This document shows, one piece after another, positions 17,688 through 26,252 of a stretch of 64,000 nt of DNA (position 1 is its first letter; each line of letters opens with the position of its first letter). Origin of the DNA: Bacteroidales bacterium (GTDB lineage: Bacteria > Bacteroidota > Bacteroidia > Bacteroidales > P3). The stretch spans positions 1 through 64,000 of the forward strand of contig JAKSML010000001.1 in NCBI GenBank assembly GCA_024400665.1, written 5' to 3'. The notes beneath the pieces are model-generated. The model saw only the letters and a program-made list of their open reading frames with translations. It had not been told where the DNA came from and did not search any database. Both the position numbers and the translations under genes were made by a program.

Positions 17688-17774
17688 TTCCGTTGTGTCG
17701 GATTTGCAATCCGCTTTAAACAATTCAATATAAATAATGTATAATATGTTGGCGGATTATAAAATCCTTATAAC
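17688..17774. repeat. Small CGGATT hairpins
   Basis: Two short inverted repeats, CGGATTTGCAATCCG near 17700 and GGATTATAAAATCC near 17753, share the CGGATT word with the terminator that follows. Nothing else is seen. Confidence 0.4.
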
Positions 17775-17804
17775 AAAAAAGGCTCGGATTTTCTAATCCG
17801 AGCC
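17775..17804 (-). terminator. Terminator of the Mrr-like gene
   Basis: GGCTCGGATT and AATCCGAGCC pair around a 4-base loop, with six A residues on the plus strand giving a T-tract for minus-strand transcripts that end just after the nuclease gene. Confidence 0.75.
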
Positions 17805-17841
17805 AACAGGCATTCCTCAGAACATCCCCAAGAACAAGCGC

Positions 17842-18696
17842 TTAGATGCAGCGTTTAATTTTACTACTATCTTCTACACATAAATATAATGCTGTCTTCA
17901 TAAGATAACTCACTTTACGTAAATCACGTTGAACCATTTCGTCTGGACAATATAGAACTCCAAATAAAATACAATTTTTAAATTCGCGATAAACGGTTAT
18001 TTCCACTGTTGGGATTTTGGAGCATCTTAGAAATCGTATTGTTAAATCTTTAGTATTTTGAATTACAATTGAACAATCCGAATAATATGCCGAAATATAT
18101 TTTTCTTGCCAACTCAATAAATCTGAAATGGAAGATATTTCACAATTTTTATCCCAGATATTTATGTACATAAACTCTTTCTCTTGTGCAGCCTCAATCA
18201 AATTTCTACACCCTCGTCTATATAACGAAGCGATATACCCTTCATGCCGGGTTGCATCAATAATCCAACCAAATGGAGCATTCACAACAAATCCATGACT
18301 TCCACTGAAAGGAATAGCCCCTGAGGCTTGAAAACTCCCTAATTCTGATAAAGACAGTATATCAACCTCTATCCCCTCAGGTCCATTATGAGCCCTTCTG
18401 ATTGCGGATTTCGTGAATCCTTTATCCGAAATTATTATTCCTTTCCCGCCTCCAATATCATTCACCATTGAAATAAATGACTCGACTATTTTTATATCAA
18501 CTTTACTAGAGTAATGTTTAGCATCAATAATGATTTGTGTTGTTACACCATCTACAATACAACCTGGTACAAATACATCAATTTGTCTTTCTCGACCAGA
18601 ATATCGTCCTTTTATATGTATGTTACGCTGTACACTATCTCCGTATATTCTTAAACATTCTTGATATACTTCATTTTCGTAATCTTTCCAATTCAT
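17842..18696 (-). CDS. Mrr-like restriction endonuclease-fold protein
   Basis: A 284-residue protein. The first 120 residues fit the PD-(D/E)xK nuclease fold of Mrr/type IV restriction enzymes: an acidic helix (MNWKDYENEVYQECLRIYG), then RQIDVFVPG with the first metal-binding Asp, then IIIDAKHY as the (D/E)xK motif, and a conserved GIIISDKGFTKSA strand. The C-terminal 160 residues are not recognised and could be a sensor. Strongly AT rich against its neighbours, indicating acquisition. Start ATG 18696 is preferred over the TTG at 18702; it lies 2 bp after the stop of the TPR gene, so both may be cotranscribed. Possible stand-alone defence nuclease. Confidence 0.72.
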   Translation of the reverse strand: MNWKDYENEVYQECLRIYGDSVQRNIHIKGRYSGRERQIDVFVPGCIVDGVTTQIIIDAKHYSSKVDIKIVESFISMVNDIGGGKGIIISDKGFTKSAIRRAHNGPEGIEVDILSLSELGSFQASGAIPFSGSHGFVVNAPFGWIIDATRHEGYIASLYRRGCRNLIEAAQEKEFMYINIWDKNCEISSISDLLSWQEKYISAYYSDCSIVIQNTKDLTIRFLRCSKIPTVEITVYREFKNCILFGVLYCPDEMVQRDLRKVSYLMKTALYLCVEDSSKIKRCI

Positions 18697-18698
18697 AC

Positions 18699-19550
18699 TC
18701 AATTTTGTAATTTTTCGAGGCGGGCTTGGTAGGGTTTGGCGAGCTTCTTCTTGCCCATGAGGGTATAGACATCGACGATGTTTTTGAGGACGATGGGGTC
18801 GTTGGGGTCGATTTTCTCGGCTCGGAGCAGGTACTTCATGGCCGTGTCGTATTCTTGGAAGATGGTGTATGTGGTGGCGAGGATGTTGACGGAGTAGAGG
18901 TCGGAGGGGAAAAGCTGCACCATCCGTTTGGCCACGCGGCGCATTCGGAGGAACATGGCGGTGTCCTCAGGCGTGGGCTTGTCGAAATCTGTGACAGCAC
19001 CCAGCATGTCGTTCTGATAGTCGAGCACTCCTTCGGAGAGGAGCTCCACCATCCCGCCATTCATGTTGGGGTATGTCCAGAGGTGGTCAATCTGCTCAGA
19101 GTGGTTGAGGGTGGCGATAATCTCATCGGCGAAGGCGTCCCAATTGGCGAGTTGCCCGAGGAAATAAATCTTGCCAAAGCGGAGGTCTAATCGGTTGGGA
19201 AATTTGCCGATAGCCTCACTGATGACGCTCAACGCACTGTCGGCATGAGCCTCAGAATGGAAGCTGAAAGCCGAGACGTAGTTGTCGAAACTGACTGGGA
19301 CATCCGTCTCATCGTCGGTGCCTTCGACGTAGCCAATTGTTCCGAAGGTCTGGTTGGCATAGAAATTGTAGCGTGCGATGTAGAGGTCCACATCGTTCGG
19401 CGCGGCCTCCTGCCACTCGGCAAGCACGCGACGCTGCGTCTCCAAATCGTTAGAATTGAGGGCATCAAAGAAGGCATCGTTGTAAGACTGAGCCCGCGTG
19501 ACCGACATCCCTGCCAGCACGAAGAGAATGAGTAATAAGGTTCGTTTCAT
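18699..19550 (-). CDS. Secreted TPR-repeat protein
   Basis: A 283-residue protein with a signal peptide (MKRTLLLILFVLAGMSVTRA) and tetratricopeptide-like helices; the clearest unit is near the C-terminus (EYDTAMKYLLRAEKIDPNDP then VLKNIVDVYTLMGKKKLA). Such proteins scaffold periplasmic or outer-membrane complexes. No partner is evident; the only close neighbour is the nuclease-like gene, whose composition is quite different, so the pairing may be accidental. Confidence 0.8.
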   Translation of the reverse strand: MKRTLLLILFVLAGMSVTRAQSYNDAFFDALNSNDLETQRRVLAEWQEAAPNDVDLYIARYNFYANQTFGTIGYVEGTDDETDVPVSFDNYVSAFSFHSEAHADSALSVISEAIGKFPNRLDLRFGKIYFLGQLANWDAFADEIIATLNHSEQIDHLWTYPNMNGGMVELLSEGVLDYQNDMLGAVTDFDKPTPEDTAMFLRMRRVAKRMVQLFPSDLYSVNILATTYTIFQEYDTAMKYLLRAEKIDPNDPIVLKNIVDVYTLMGKKKLAKPYQARLEKLQN

Positions 19551-19689
19551 ATTGTCGTGTTTAATTCATTTTTGAGGCACGAGCGCCTCTTCCCGATTAT
19601 TTTCACTCCGTATAACGCAAAAAACACTTTTTTATTTTATCCCCACCATTTTGCACAGCATCAGACAATAATTCACGCCTATGTGCGTT

Positions 19690-19776
19690 ATTGAGTATTG
19701 AATAATGAGTAATGAGTGGGCAGTTGCTACCGATGTTCATTACTAATTATTCATTATTAATTACTCATTATTCATG
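19690..19776. repeat. Heptamer element (ATTACTC type)
   Basis: Left arm GAATAATGAGTAATGAGT and right arm ATTATTCATTATTAATTACT are made of 7-base units and are mutually complementary, around a GC-richer core GGGCAGTTGCTACCGATGTT. The right arm runs into the acyltransferase start codon: ATTATTC is followed directly by ATGAACG. Confidence 0.7.
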
Positions 19777-20466
19777 AACGAACGTCACAGAAAGAAACGA
19801 CTCGACGCCCTACGCTTTGTGCTGGCCATACCCCGCAGCATCTGGTACAACTTCAAGCTGCTACCCTTCCAGCAGGCACGGAAGTTGCCGTTGCTCATCT
19901 CGCACCGCACACGCATCGTAGATACGTCGGGAAGGCTGGAACTCAACGCAGAGCAACTGCGGATAGGTCTTGTGAAGATAGGCTTTGTCACCTATCAGGG
20001 CAGCGACTTCCGCTACGACCGCACCCGCCTCGACCTTCGCGGGAAGCTCATCGTGGAAGGTGAGCTGACCACTGGCGCGGGCAGCAGCATCACCATCACC
20101 GAGAGCGGCACGATGACTGTGGGCGACCACTGCAACATCGGTCCTAAGTCTTTGGTAATATGCAACCGACAGATTACTTTTGGCGACCGTGTGCGAGCCT
20201 CGTGGTGCTGCACTTTCATGGACACCGACCAGCACAACCTCGTCGATGACGGCGGCCAGCTGTCCAACCCCGACCGTCCCATCGTGATGGGCGACAACGT
20301 GTGGATTGGCTGCCACACCATCGTCACCAAAGGCACCCAGCTGGCCTCCTGCACCACGGTCGGCGCAGGGGCTGTCGTCCATGGCCGCCACGAGGAGATG
20401 TGCACCGTCCTCGCCGGCAATCCCGCCGAGGTTGTCCGCCGCGGCGTGAAAAGACAAATTAATTGA
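19774..20466 (+). CDS. Hexapeptide-repeat acyltransferase
   Basis: A 230-residue left-handed beta-helix acyltransferase. Hexapeptide turns run through residues about 90-215 (TVGDHCNIGPKSLVIC, MGDNVWIGCHTIVTKG, TTVGAGAVVHG), ending LAGNPAEVVRRG as in CysE/LacA/NodL-type O-acetyltransferases. The N-terminal 60 residues are basic and family-specific. Likely acetylates a sugar in surface polysaccharide, but no glycan cluster surrounds it. Both its start and its stop lie in heptamer repeat DNA: the ATG follows an ATTATTC unit and the TGA is part of AATTGAGAATT. Confidence 0.85.
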   Translation: MNERHRKKRLDALRFVLAIPRSIWYNFKLLPFQQARKLPLLISHRTRIVDTSGRLELNAEQLRIGLVKIGFVTYQGSDFRYDRTRLDLRGKLIVEGELTTGAGSSITITESGTMTVGDHCNIGPKSLVICNRQITFGDRVRASWCCTFMDTDQHNLVDDGGQLSNPDRPIVMGDNVWIGCHTIVTKGTQLASCTTVGAGAVVHGRHEEMCTVLAGNPAEVVRRGVKRQIN

Positions 20467-20606
20467 GAATTGAAAATTGAAAATTGAGAATTGGGGGCAG
20501 GAGCCGTTTTTTAGTTAAGAGTTAAGAATTAAGAGTTAAGAGTGAGGGCGGTTGCCGGCATTGTTCCCTATTCAGTATTCACAAGTCACTAATCACTAAT
20601 CACACA
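20464..20606. repeat. Compound heptamer element
   Basis: Three arms of 7-base period in different words follow each other: AATTGAGAATTGAAAATTG, then GTTAAGAGTTAAGAATTAAG, then CACAAGTCACTAATCACTAA. GC-rich cores separate them (GGGGCAGGAGCCG and GGGCGGTTGCCGGCATTGTT). The second core is clearly related to the one at 19718. It fills the whole gap between two genes and contributes the stop codon of the first. Confidence 0.75.
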
Positions 20607-20608
20607 AT

Positions 20609-22495
20609 ATGAAGTTTCTGCTTATCACTCCTCCGCTTACGCAGCTCAACACCCCCTACCCTGCCACCGCTATGCTCAAGGCCTTTCTCCAGTCGAAGGG
20701 CTACGAGGTCTCGCAAGCCGACCTCGGCATCGAGCTTATCGACAGGATCTACTCGCACGACTGGCTCGCACATTATGCGGAAGCCTTCTCCGACAAGGAG
20801 GAACAAGAATACATCACACGGTGCAGCGAGGTGATGGAGCCCGTGCTGCGCTTCCTCCGCGGGGAAGAGAGCACCCTGGCGCCCCGCATCGCCAACCGCA
20901 GCCTGCTGCCCGAAGGCCCACGCTTCAACCAGCTCGGCGACCTCGAATGGGCTTTCGGCACCGCCGGCACCGAGGACAGGGCACGCCACCTCGCCACGCT
21001 CTTCATCGAGGACCTCGCCGACTTCATCCGAGACCACACCAACCCCCATTTCGACCTCATCCGCTATGCCGAGCAGATCGCCAACTTCGCGCCTACCTTC
21101 GACGAGATGGAGGCCGCCCTACAGGCTCCCACAACCTGTATCGACGACGAGATGCTCAGCCTCTTGCAGCAGCATATCGAGCAGGAGCAGCCCGACGCCG
21201 TGGGCTTTGCCATACCCTTCCCTGGCTGCCTCTATGGCGCCCTGCGCTGCGGCAGCTGGCTCAAGCAGAACCGCCCCGAGGTGAGAATCATCTTCGGCGG
21301 AGGCTTCCCCAACACGGAGTGGCGCAACCTCTCTGATGAACGCATCTTCGACTATTGCGACTATATCACCCTCGACGACGGCGAGCTGCCCCAGCTGCGC
21401 CTCGCCGAGTTCCTCGAAGGCAGCCTCACCGCAGACCGCCTTGTCCGCACTTTCTATCGCGGACACCTCACACTCGACAACCCCGATGAGAATATCCCCT
21501 ACGCCGAGCTCCCCGCCCCCGATTTCAATGGGCTGCCCTTGGAGAAGTACATCTCGCTTGCCGAGATGACTAACCCCATGCACCGCCTCTGGAGCCAGGG
21601 ACGCTGGAACAAGATGATGATGGCTCACGGCTGCTACTGGCACCGTTGCGCCTTCTGCGACACGAGCCTCGACTACATCGCCCGCTACGAGGCACCCGAC
21701 GCTGCCACGGTTGTGGACCGCATGGAGCGCATTATGGCACAGACGGGCATCAGCGGCTTCCATTTCGTCGATGAGGCTCTGCCGCCCAAGCTGCTGAGGG
21801 AGGTCTGCGAGGAGATCCTGCGCCGCCATCTCGTGGTCAGCTTCTGGGGCAACATACGCTTCGAGAAGGCCTACACCGCCGAGATGTGCGACCTCATGAG
21901 CGACGCGGGCTGCGTGGCAGTGAGCGGCGGCTTGGAGGTGGCCTCCGACCGGCTGCTGCGGCTCATGGACAAGGGCGTCACCATCGGCCAGACCATGGCC
22001 GTATGCCGCCATTTCCGCGACAGCGGCATCATGGTGCACACCTACCTCATGTACGGCTTCCCCACGGAGACTTTGGAGGAGACTTTCGACGCCTTGGAGA
22101 ATGTGCGCAAGATGTTCGACGAGGGCATCGTGCAGAGCGCCTTCTGGCATCGCTATGCCATGACCTGCCACAGCCGCTCAGGCATCTGCCCGCAGGACTT
22201 CTCCGCCCGCAGGACATCTGAGCCACACTCTTTCTGCAACAACGAGATTGAGTGGCGTGTCGCCACAGACGAGTGGCATGTCGCCACGGACAATAATGCT
22301 GACGCACGGCGTGTCGCCACAGATAATAAGGCTGACACCGTTGGAGACGGCCAGTTCGACTACGACATCGAAGAGGTCGGCCGCGGCCTCCGCATGGCCA
22401 CGTTCAACTACATGAACGACCTCGGCCTCGACCAACCCATCAAGCTCTGGTTCCCCGGACTGAAGTCCAAAAACAAAGGGAAACAGAAGAAATAA
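20609..22495 (+). CDS. B12-binding-domain radical SAM protein
   Basis: A 628-residue protein. Residues about 1-260 form a cobalamin-binding-type Rossmann domain (MKFLLITPPLTQLNTPYPAT; IIFGGGFPNTEWR). The radical SAM core starts with GCYWHRCAFC, whose three cysteines (spacing CX4CX2C, as in several members of this group) ligate the 4Fe-4S cluster. Later family stretches are FHFVDEALPPKLL and GLEVASDRLLRLMDKGVTI. Substrate unknown; such proteins often methylate unactivated carbons, for example in lipids or peptides. Residues about 548-578 are encoded by three repeats (VATD each time) that look inserted; see the repeat entry. Confidence 0.88.
   Translation: MKFLLITPPLTQLNTPYPATAMLKAFLQSKGYEVSQADLGIELIDRIYSHDWLAHYAEAFSDKEEQEYITRCSEVMEPVLRFLRGEESTLAPRIANRSLLPEGPRFNQLGDLEWAFGTAGTEDRARHLATLFIEDLADFIRDHTNPHFDLIRYAEQIANFAPTFDEMEAALQAPTTCIDDEMLSLLQQHIEQEQPDAVGFAIPFPGCLYGALRCGSWLKQNRPEVRIIFGGGFPNTEWRNLSDERIFDYCDYITLDDGELPQLRLAEFLEGSLTADRLVRTFYRGHLTLDNPDENIPYAELPAPDFNGLPLEKYISLAEMTNPMHRLWSQGRWNKMMMAHGCYWHRCAFCDTSLDYIARYEAPDAATVVDRMERIMAQTGISGFHFVDEALPPKLLREVCEEILRRHLVVSFWGNIRFEKAYTAEMCDLMSDAGCVAVSGGLEVASDRLLRLMDKGVTIGQTMAVCRHFRDSGIMVHTYLMYGFPTETLEETFDALENVRKMFDEGIVQSAFWHRYAMTCHSRSGICPQDFSARRTSEPHSFCNNEIEWRVATDEWHVATDNNADARRVATDNKADTVGDGQFDYDIEEVGRGLRMATFNYMNDLGLDQPIKLWFPGLKSKNKGKQKK
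22252..22341 (+). repeat. In-frame GTGTCGCCAC repeats in radical SAM gene
   Basis: GTGGCGTGTCGCCAC, GTGGCATGTCGCCAC and CGGCGTGTCGCCAC occur at 22252, 22273 and about 22307. The last two are followed by GACAATAATGCTGAC and GATAATAAGGCTGAC. Each unit is a small hairpin. They translate to three VATD-containing units in the C-terminal region of the radical SAM protein. Confidence 0.7.
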
Positions 22496-22524
22496 GCAAC
22501 ACAGTCTTTTACGCAGACCGATGT

Positions 22525-22773
22525 CTATAAATCTGAAAATCTTTCCGACATGAACTCGTCGGCAATATAGAGGTCTCCGTAGAGATAGAGCCCTGTGGAA
22601 CGGTCGTGGAGGTCAGCGCAGGTGCGACTCTCATAGAACATTTCGAGAGCCTTTACGGGGTCAATGCCCAAACGCCGCGATATTTCCATACTGATGGAAC
22701 CAATGCGGTTGGTGAGGATTATCTCCTGGACGACAGGCAACTTGACAGGGTCAGCAGATGGGTTCGGTTCCAT
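22525..22773 (-). CDS. DUF3791-like small protein, downstream copy
   Basis: An 82-residue protein, last of a three-gene overlapping set. The central stretch (GSISMEISRRLGIDPVKALE then FYESRTCADLHDRSTGLYLY) resembles the small DUF3791-type partner that regularly follows DUF3990 genes in gut bacteria. It overlaps the DUF3990 gene by 23 bp, so translation is probably coupled. Likely an antitoxin or accessory factor; this is inference from arrangement. Confidence 0.72.
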   Translation of the reverse strand: MEPNPSADPVKLPVVQEIILTNRIGSISMEISRRLGIDPVKALEMFYESRTCADLHDRSTGLYLYGDLYIADEFMSERFSDL

Positions 22774-23242
22774 GATACATTAGATATTGGTCAATAACTT
22801 CTTGTTTGAGCAGGCACATCTGATTGTTGGGGCGATGCAAAGAGAGGCGTTCCAAAGCCTTGTCGCGCGTCATCAAATCAGCCATATAGAGGTTCACGGT
22901 ATCCACCACACGGTCGTCCGCCACACCGCCTTCGATATAGTCGAACTCCGCCCAAGGCTGTCTGCCCAGTCGGCTGTCAACAATAAAGTCGAGCCACGCC
23001 CCATCATATTCCGTAAACACCTTACAACGATAATGGGCAAGGATTCCGTCGCGGTCAAGGTCGTAAACATTCAGCACAGGCGCACAGTCCTTGCGTTGAG
23101 CCACACGTCTTGCCCATTCCAGAGCCTGCTGACGAAATTCGGTAAGGTAAAAGCCCAAGCCGAAATCAAGATTGGCCCTTCCCGCATCGCAGCGCGGATG
23201 TTCCACAGCTTCTATTCCCCCATGATATACCGTCATGCTCAT
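22751..23242 (-). CDS. DUF3990 protein, ADP-ribosyltransferase-like toxin
   Basis: A 163-residue protein matching DUF3990 throughout: MTVYHGG at the start, LDFGLGFYLTE, ALEWARRVA, WLDFIVDSR. The family is placed in the ADP-ribosyltransferase fold, where the YHG histidine and GFY tyrosine bind NAD. Its start is set at 23242, where ATGA overlaps the upstream stop and a purine-rich GGGAGG lies 7 bases before; a longer reading to 23269 is possible. Flanked on both sides by DUF3791-type genes in overlapping frames. Probably the toxin of a toxin-antitoxin-like module; target unknown. Confidence 0.82.
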   Translation of the reverse strand: MSMTVYHGGIEAVEHPRCDAGRANLDFGLGFYLTEFRQQALEWARRVAQRKDCAPVLNVYDLDRDGILAHYRCKVFTEYDGAWLDFIVDSRLGRQPWAEFDYIEGGVADDRVVDTVNLYMADLMTRDKALERLSLHRPNNQMCLLKQEVIDQYLMYHGTEPIC

Positions 23243-23478
23243 AATCTTGCCTCCCATTCGTTCATACACGCCACCATGTCGAGAACGATGTTCTCGCGGC
23301 TCTCGGTGTGCAACACCTCGTAGTTAGGATAGATATATTTTTCGATGATGCCGAGACGTTTCATACGGTCATAGACCTCGTTGTACGGCACGTCAAGCGT
23401 TCGTGCCGTCGCCTCTATGCAAGTGCTGACAAAGGCAAGGACAATCTGCGTATGTGGTATATCAATCTGTTTCTCCAT
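23239..23478 (-). CDS. DUF3791 family protein, upstream copy
   Basis: A 79-residue protein of the DUF3791 family, with the typical core CIEATARTLDVPYNEVYDRM, a mid-region LGIIEKYIYPNYEVLHT, and an acidic helix at the C-terminus. It is first in the operon and overlaps the DUF3990 gene by 4 bp (ATGA), so the two are translationally coupled. Candidate antitoxin. No consensus -7 box was found in the 150 bp upstream. Confidence 0.82.
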   Translation of the reverse strand: MEKQIDIPHTQIVLAFVSTCIEATARTLDVPYNEVYDRMKRLGIIEKYIYPNYEVLHTESRENIVLDMVACMNEWEARL

Positions 23479-23615
23479 ACTCTGCTGACGTGTAAATCAT
23501 GTACTACATAACGGCGTTTGCGATAAAATATTGCATAAGAAAAGAAATATGTCGCCTTTTTCTTTCCTTGGATTCCGTTTTGATTCCTTGGACTCCGTTC
23601 CGTTATCCGTGCCAG

Positions 23616-23645
23616 TTCTTAACTCTTAATTCTTAACTCTTAACT
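23616..23645. repeat. Heptamer tract containing the queG stop codon
   Basis: TTCTTAACTCTTAATTCTTA and so on, 7-base period, the complement of the TTAAGAG arm at 20515. The last codons of queG (GTT AAG AGT TAA on the minus strand) are made of this repeat. Confidence 0.6.
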
Positions 23646-24580
23646 TTATTCACATTGCGTTGCCATTGGGGGTATTTGACGCGGTTGAGGGCGGAGTGTT
23701 TGGCGAAATGCTTGAAGGTGGGTTCGTCGGCCTCGGGGAGGGACTCGAGGGCGGCACGGCGGTCGGCGGTGAGGGGGTAGCGGACGGCAGCGGCGAGGTT
23801 ATAGGGGCAGGCGAGCTGGCAGCAGTCGCAACCGAAGGCGTAGCCGGAGAGCTTTATGTCGGCGGGGAGCTGCGCGGAGCGGTTCTCGATAGTGTGGTAG
23901 CTGGCACAACGGGGTGCGGAGAGGTGGGTGCGCGGATTATCGACCGACATCCCGTCCTCCTCCACCAGCGCGTGATTGGGGCAGGCATCGAGACAGCGGC
24001 GGCAGGTGCCGCAGCCATTGGGCATGGGGGTGTCGTAGTGGTCGAAGGCGGCGGAGGTGACAAGCTCGCCGATGAAGCAGTACGAGCCCAGCTCAGGATT
24101 TACCAACAGTGTGTTGCGGCCTATCCAGCCAAGGCCGGCACGGGCGGCCCAGAGCTTGTCGGAGATGGGGGCGGTATCGACAAAGGGGCGGGCATCGAAG
24201 TCGGGCCGCACCTCGCGGACGGCGGCGATGAGCTGGTAGAGCATCCGTTTCACGCGCTCGTGGTAGTCCTCGCCGTAGGCATATTGGGCGATGCGGGGCG
24301 TGGCGGAGAGCTGCTGCGAGGGTTTGTAGCCCAGCAGCAGCGAGACGACGCTGCGGGCGCCCGGCACAAGGAGGCGCGGGTCGTGCCGCAGGTCGCGGTG
24401 CTCGGCCATGTAGCGCATGTCGGCGTGGCAGCCGAGGGCCAGCCAGGCGTCGAGGCCGAAATCCTCCTCGGCCAAGGGGCGAGCCTCGGCAATGCCGCAG
24501 GCGTCGAAGCCCACGGCGCACGCGGCCTGCTTGACGAGGGCGGCGGAGAGGCTGCCGCCAGAGGTGTTAGTGTCTTCCAT
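23633..24580 (-). CDS. queG: Epoxyqueuosine reductase QueG
   Basis: A 315-residue cytoplasmic iron-sulfur and cobalamin enzyme that reduces epoxyqueuosine to queuosine in tRNA anticodons. Family landmarks: YGEDYHERVKRMLYQL, APISDKLWAARAGLGWIG, and the two-cluster ferredoxin part with GCGTCRRCLDACPNHAL and GCDCCQLACPYN. Length is close to the Bacteroidota norm. The very C-terminus (NKVKS) is encoded inside a heptamer repeat, so the natural stop may have been replaced by the repeat. Confidence 0.95.
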   Translation of the reverse strand: MEDTNTSGGSLSAALVKQAACAVGFDACGIAEARPLAEEDFGLDAWLALGCHADMRYMAEHRDLRHDPRLLVPGARSVVSLLLGYKPSQQLSATPRIAQYAYGEDYHERVKRMLYQLIAAVREVRPDFDARPFVDTAPISDKLWAARAGLGWIGRNTLLVNPELGSYCFIGELVTSAAFDHYDTPMPNGCGTCRRCLDACPNHALVEEDGMSVDNPRTHLSAPRCASYHTIENRSAQLPADIKLSGYAFGCDCCQLACPYNLAAAVRYPLTADRRAALESLPEADEPTFKHFAKHSALNRVKYPQWQRNVNKVKS

Positions 24581-24764
24581 GCCTTTCGAAACGCGAAAAC
24601 GGGCGAAATATTATCCCACCGCGACATTTTCTGCCTTTGTCGGGACGGATTTTAAGAACACGGCACAGCTGCACGACGATAAAAAACGCCACGACAAACC
24701 GCACCTCGCACACAACAAATAACGCGATTCCTCGTTATTCTCTCATACACAAATCTACCGCCTT

Positions 24765-26030
24765 ATGAAAAAGCATTTCATCCTTCTGCTGACCCTCACG
24801 GCGTGCCTCGCCGCCGGAGCGCAAGAGCTGACTATTTCCACTGCCGTGCCCGACAGAGATGTGATGGTCATCTACACCCCTTATTATTGCAACTGCGTGA
24901 ACCGCATACTGCCCATGCTGTGCGACGAGCCCGACGACTGGTCATACGACATAGCGAGCGACACGGCGCAGTCGCGGGAGTGGCAGCGGAAATACGGGAG
25001 GCTTAACACCTGGCGCATCGGAGTCGATGCCACCACCTTCCTGCGCGACGCGGCCTTCTCGCTGCCCTACACGCGGGGCTACACCGCCACGGGCTTCTTC
25101 CTCTCGCCCTACGCCAAGCGGCTGATAGGCCCCGACGCTCAGCTGACCCTCGGCGTGAACCTTGCCGGCGCTGCGGGGAGCGGCGGCTTCCACTCGTGGC
25201 AGCCGTTGGTGCGGCTGGAATATGAACCCGCGAATAACGTGCGGCTCGTGATGGGCACCCTCTACGGCGGCCTGACCCACAAGCTCTACGAGCCGATGTT
25301 CGACCGCGAGCGCTACATATACGCCCACAACGAGGAGGGCGTCCAGCTGCTGGCAAAGGCATGGCTGGGCGGCCTGCCCTTCACCTCCGACACCTGGCTG
25401 CACTGGGAGGAGCTGTTGGAACCGTGGCAGATGACACAGGAGCGCTTCACCTTGGGCAGCAGCAACGTAATGGAGGTGTGGAACAGCGACAGGGCCGTGC
25501 TGTCGGTACCCTTCAGCTTCCTCGGCACCCACCGCGGCGGCCAGTTCACGGCACTCGACACCTGCATCCAGTCGCTCTTCAACGAAAGCGTCGGCCTCCG
25601 CTTCGACTGCGCCATCAGCGAAAGCACCGCCATAGCTGCCGACTTCCCCGCATTCTTCTATCAGGACATCTCGCCCACCAAATGCCAAGCCTACGACAAC
25701 GGCTGGGGTCTTTGGCCGCAAATCGGCTTTGACCATCGGTTCCGACATCATAGCGGCGGCCTTCGCGGCTGCTGGCATTTGCTGGCACAGGCCGGATACT
25801 GGCACGGACACCAGTTCATAGCCCCACGAGGCAGCTACCTCTTCCAAAGCGTCAGCTGGCACCTTGCCGACTTCGCCGTGCCCGACCGCGACCTGCTCAC
25901 CGCCAAGCTGGAGCTGCAAAACGCCTACAACCAATACTTCTCCCTGGGCCTCGACGCCGAGTTCTACTACGACCTTGCCCACCGCGGCCTCGACTTCGCC
26001 TTCGGCCTCTACATGCGCTACTCCCTCTGA
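24765..26030 (+). CDS. Probable outer-membrane beta-barrel protein
   Basis: A 421-residue protein with a signal peptide (MKKHFILLLTLTACLAAGAQ). Beyond residue 90 it has alternating, aromatic-rich strands with short turns (FLSPYAKRLIGPDAQLTLGV; LVRLEYEPANNVRLVMGTLY; GLDFAFGLYMRYSL), ending in a hydrophobic residue as outer-membrane barrels do. No named family recognised. It stands alone, with neither promoter box nor terminator clearly seen. Role unknown. Confidence 0.72.
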   Translation: MKKHFILLLTLTACLAAGAQELTISTAVPDRDVMVIYTPYYCNCVNRILPMLCDEPDDWSYDIASDTAQSREWQRKYGRLNTWRIGVDATTFLRDAAFSLPYTRGYTATGFFLSPYAKRLIGPDAQLTLGVNLAGAAGSGGFHSWQPLVRLEYEPANNVRLVMGTLYGGLTHKLYEPMFDRERYIYAHNEEGVQLLAKAWLGGLPFTSDTWLHWEELLEPWQMTQERFTLGSSNVMEVWNSDRAVLSVPFSFLGTHRGGQFTALDTCIQSLFNESVGLRFDCAISESTAIAADFPAFFYQDISPTKCQAYDNGWGLWPQIGFDHRFRHHSGGLRGCWHLLAQAGYWHGHQFIAPRGSYLFQSVSWHLADFAVPDRDLLTAKLELQNAYNQYFSLGLDAEFYYDLAHRGLDFAFGLYMRYSL

Positions 26031-26111
26031 CCCTCCGTCCGCACTGAATTTGTATTTCACAAAATGCAATCCCGAAAAAAGAATATATTTGGCTAATTGA
26101 AAAATAATACA

Positions 26112-26119
26112 TATATTTG
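26112..26119 (+). promoter_or_regulatory. Promoter for DUF6261 operon
   Basis: TATATTTG at 26112 has a TTG at 26089-26091, 20 bases upstream, which fits the -33/-7 spacing of this phylum. A second TATATTTG lies at 26084-26091. Either could drive the DUF6261, HExxH and lipoprotein genes. Confidence 0.55.
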
Positions 26120-26252
26120 TATTACTAAAAAAATAACGAGAATCACTTAAACAACTGAATTTTAAACAAAAAAGGAAACATAGCAAATAAGTAAGACAAA
26201 TCGAAACAACGTTTAACTGACCATTTGTATAATTATCAAACACATTCCAACT

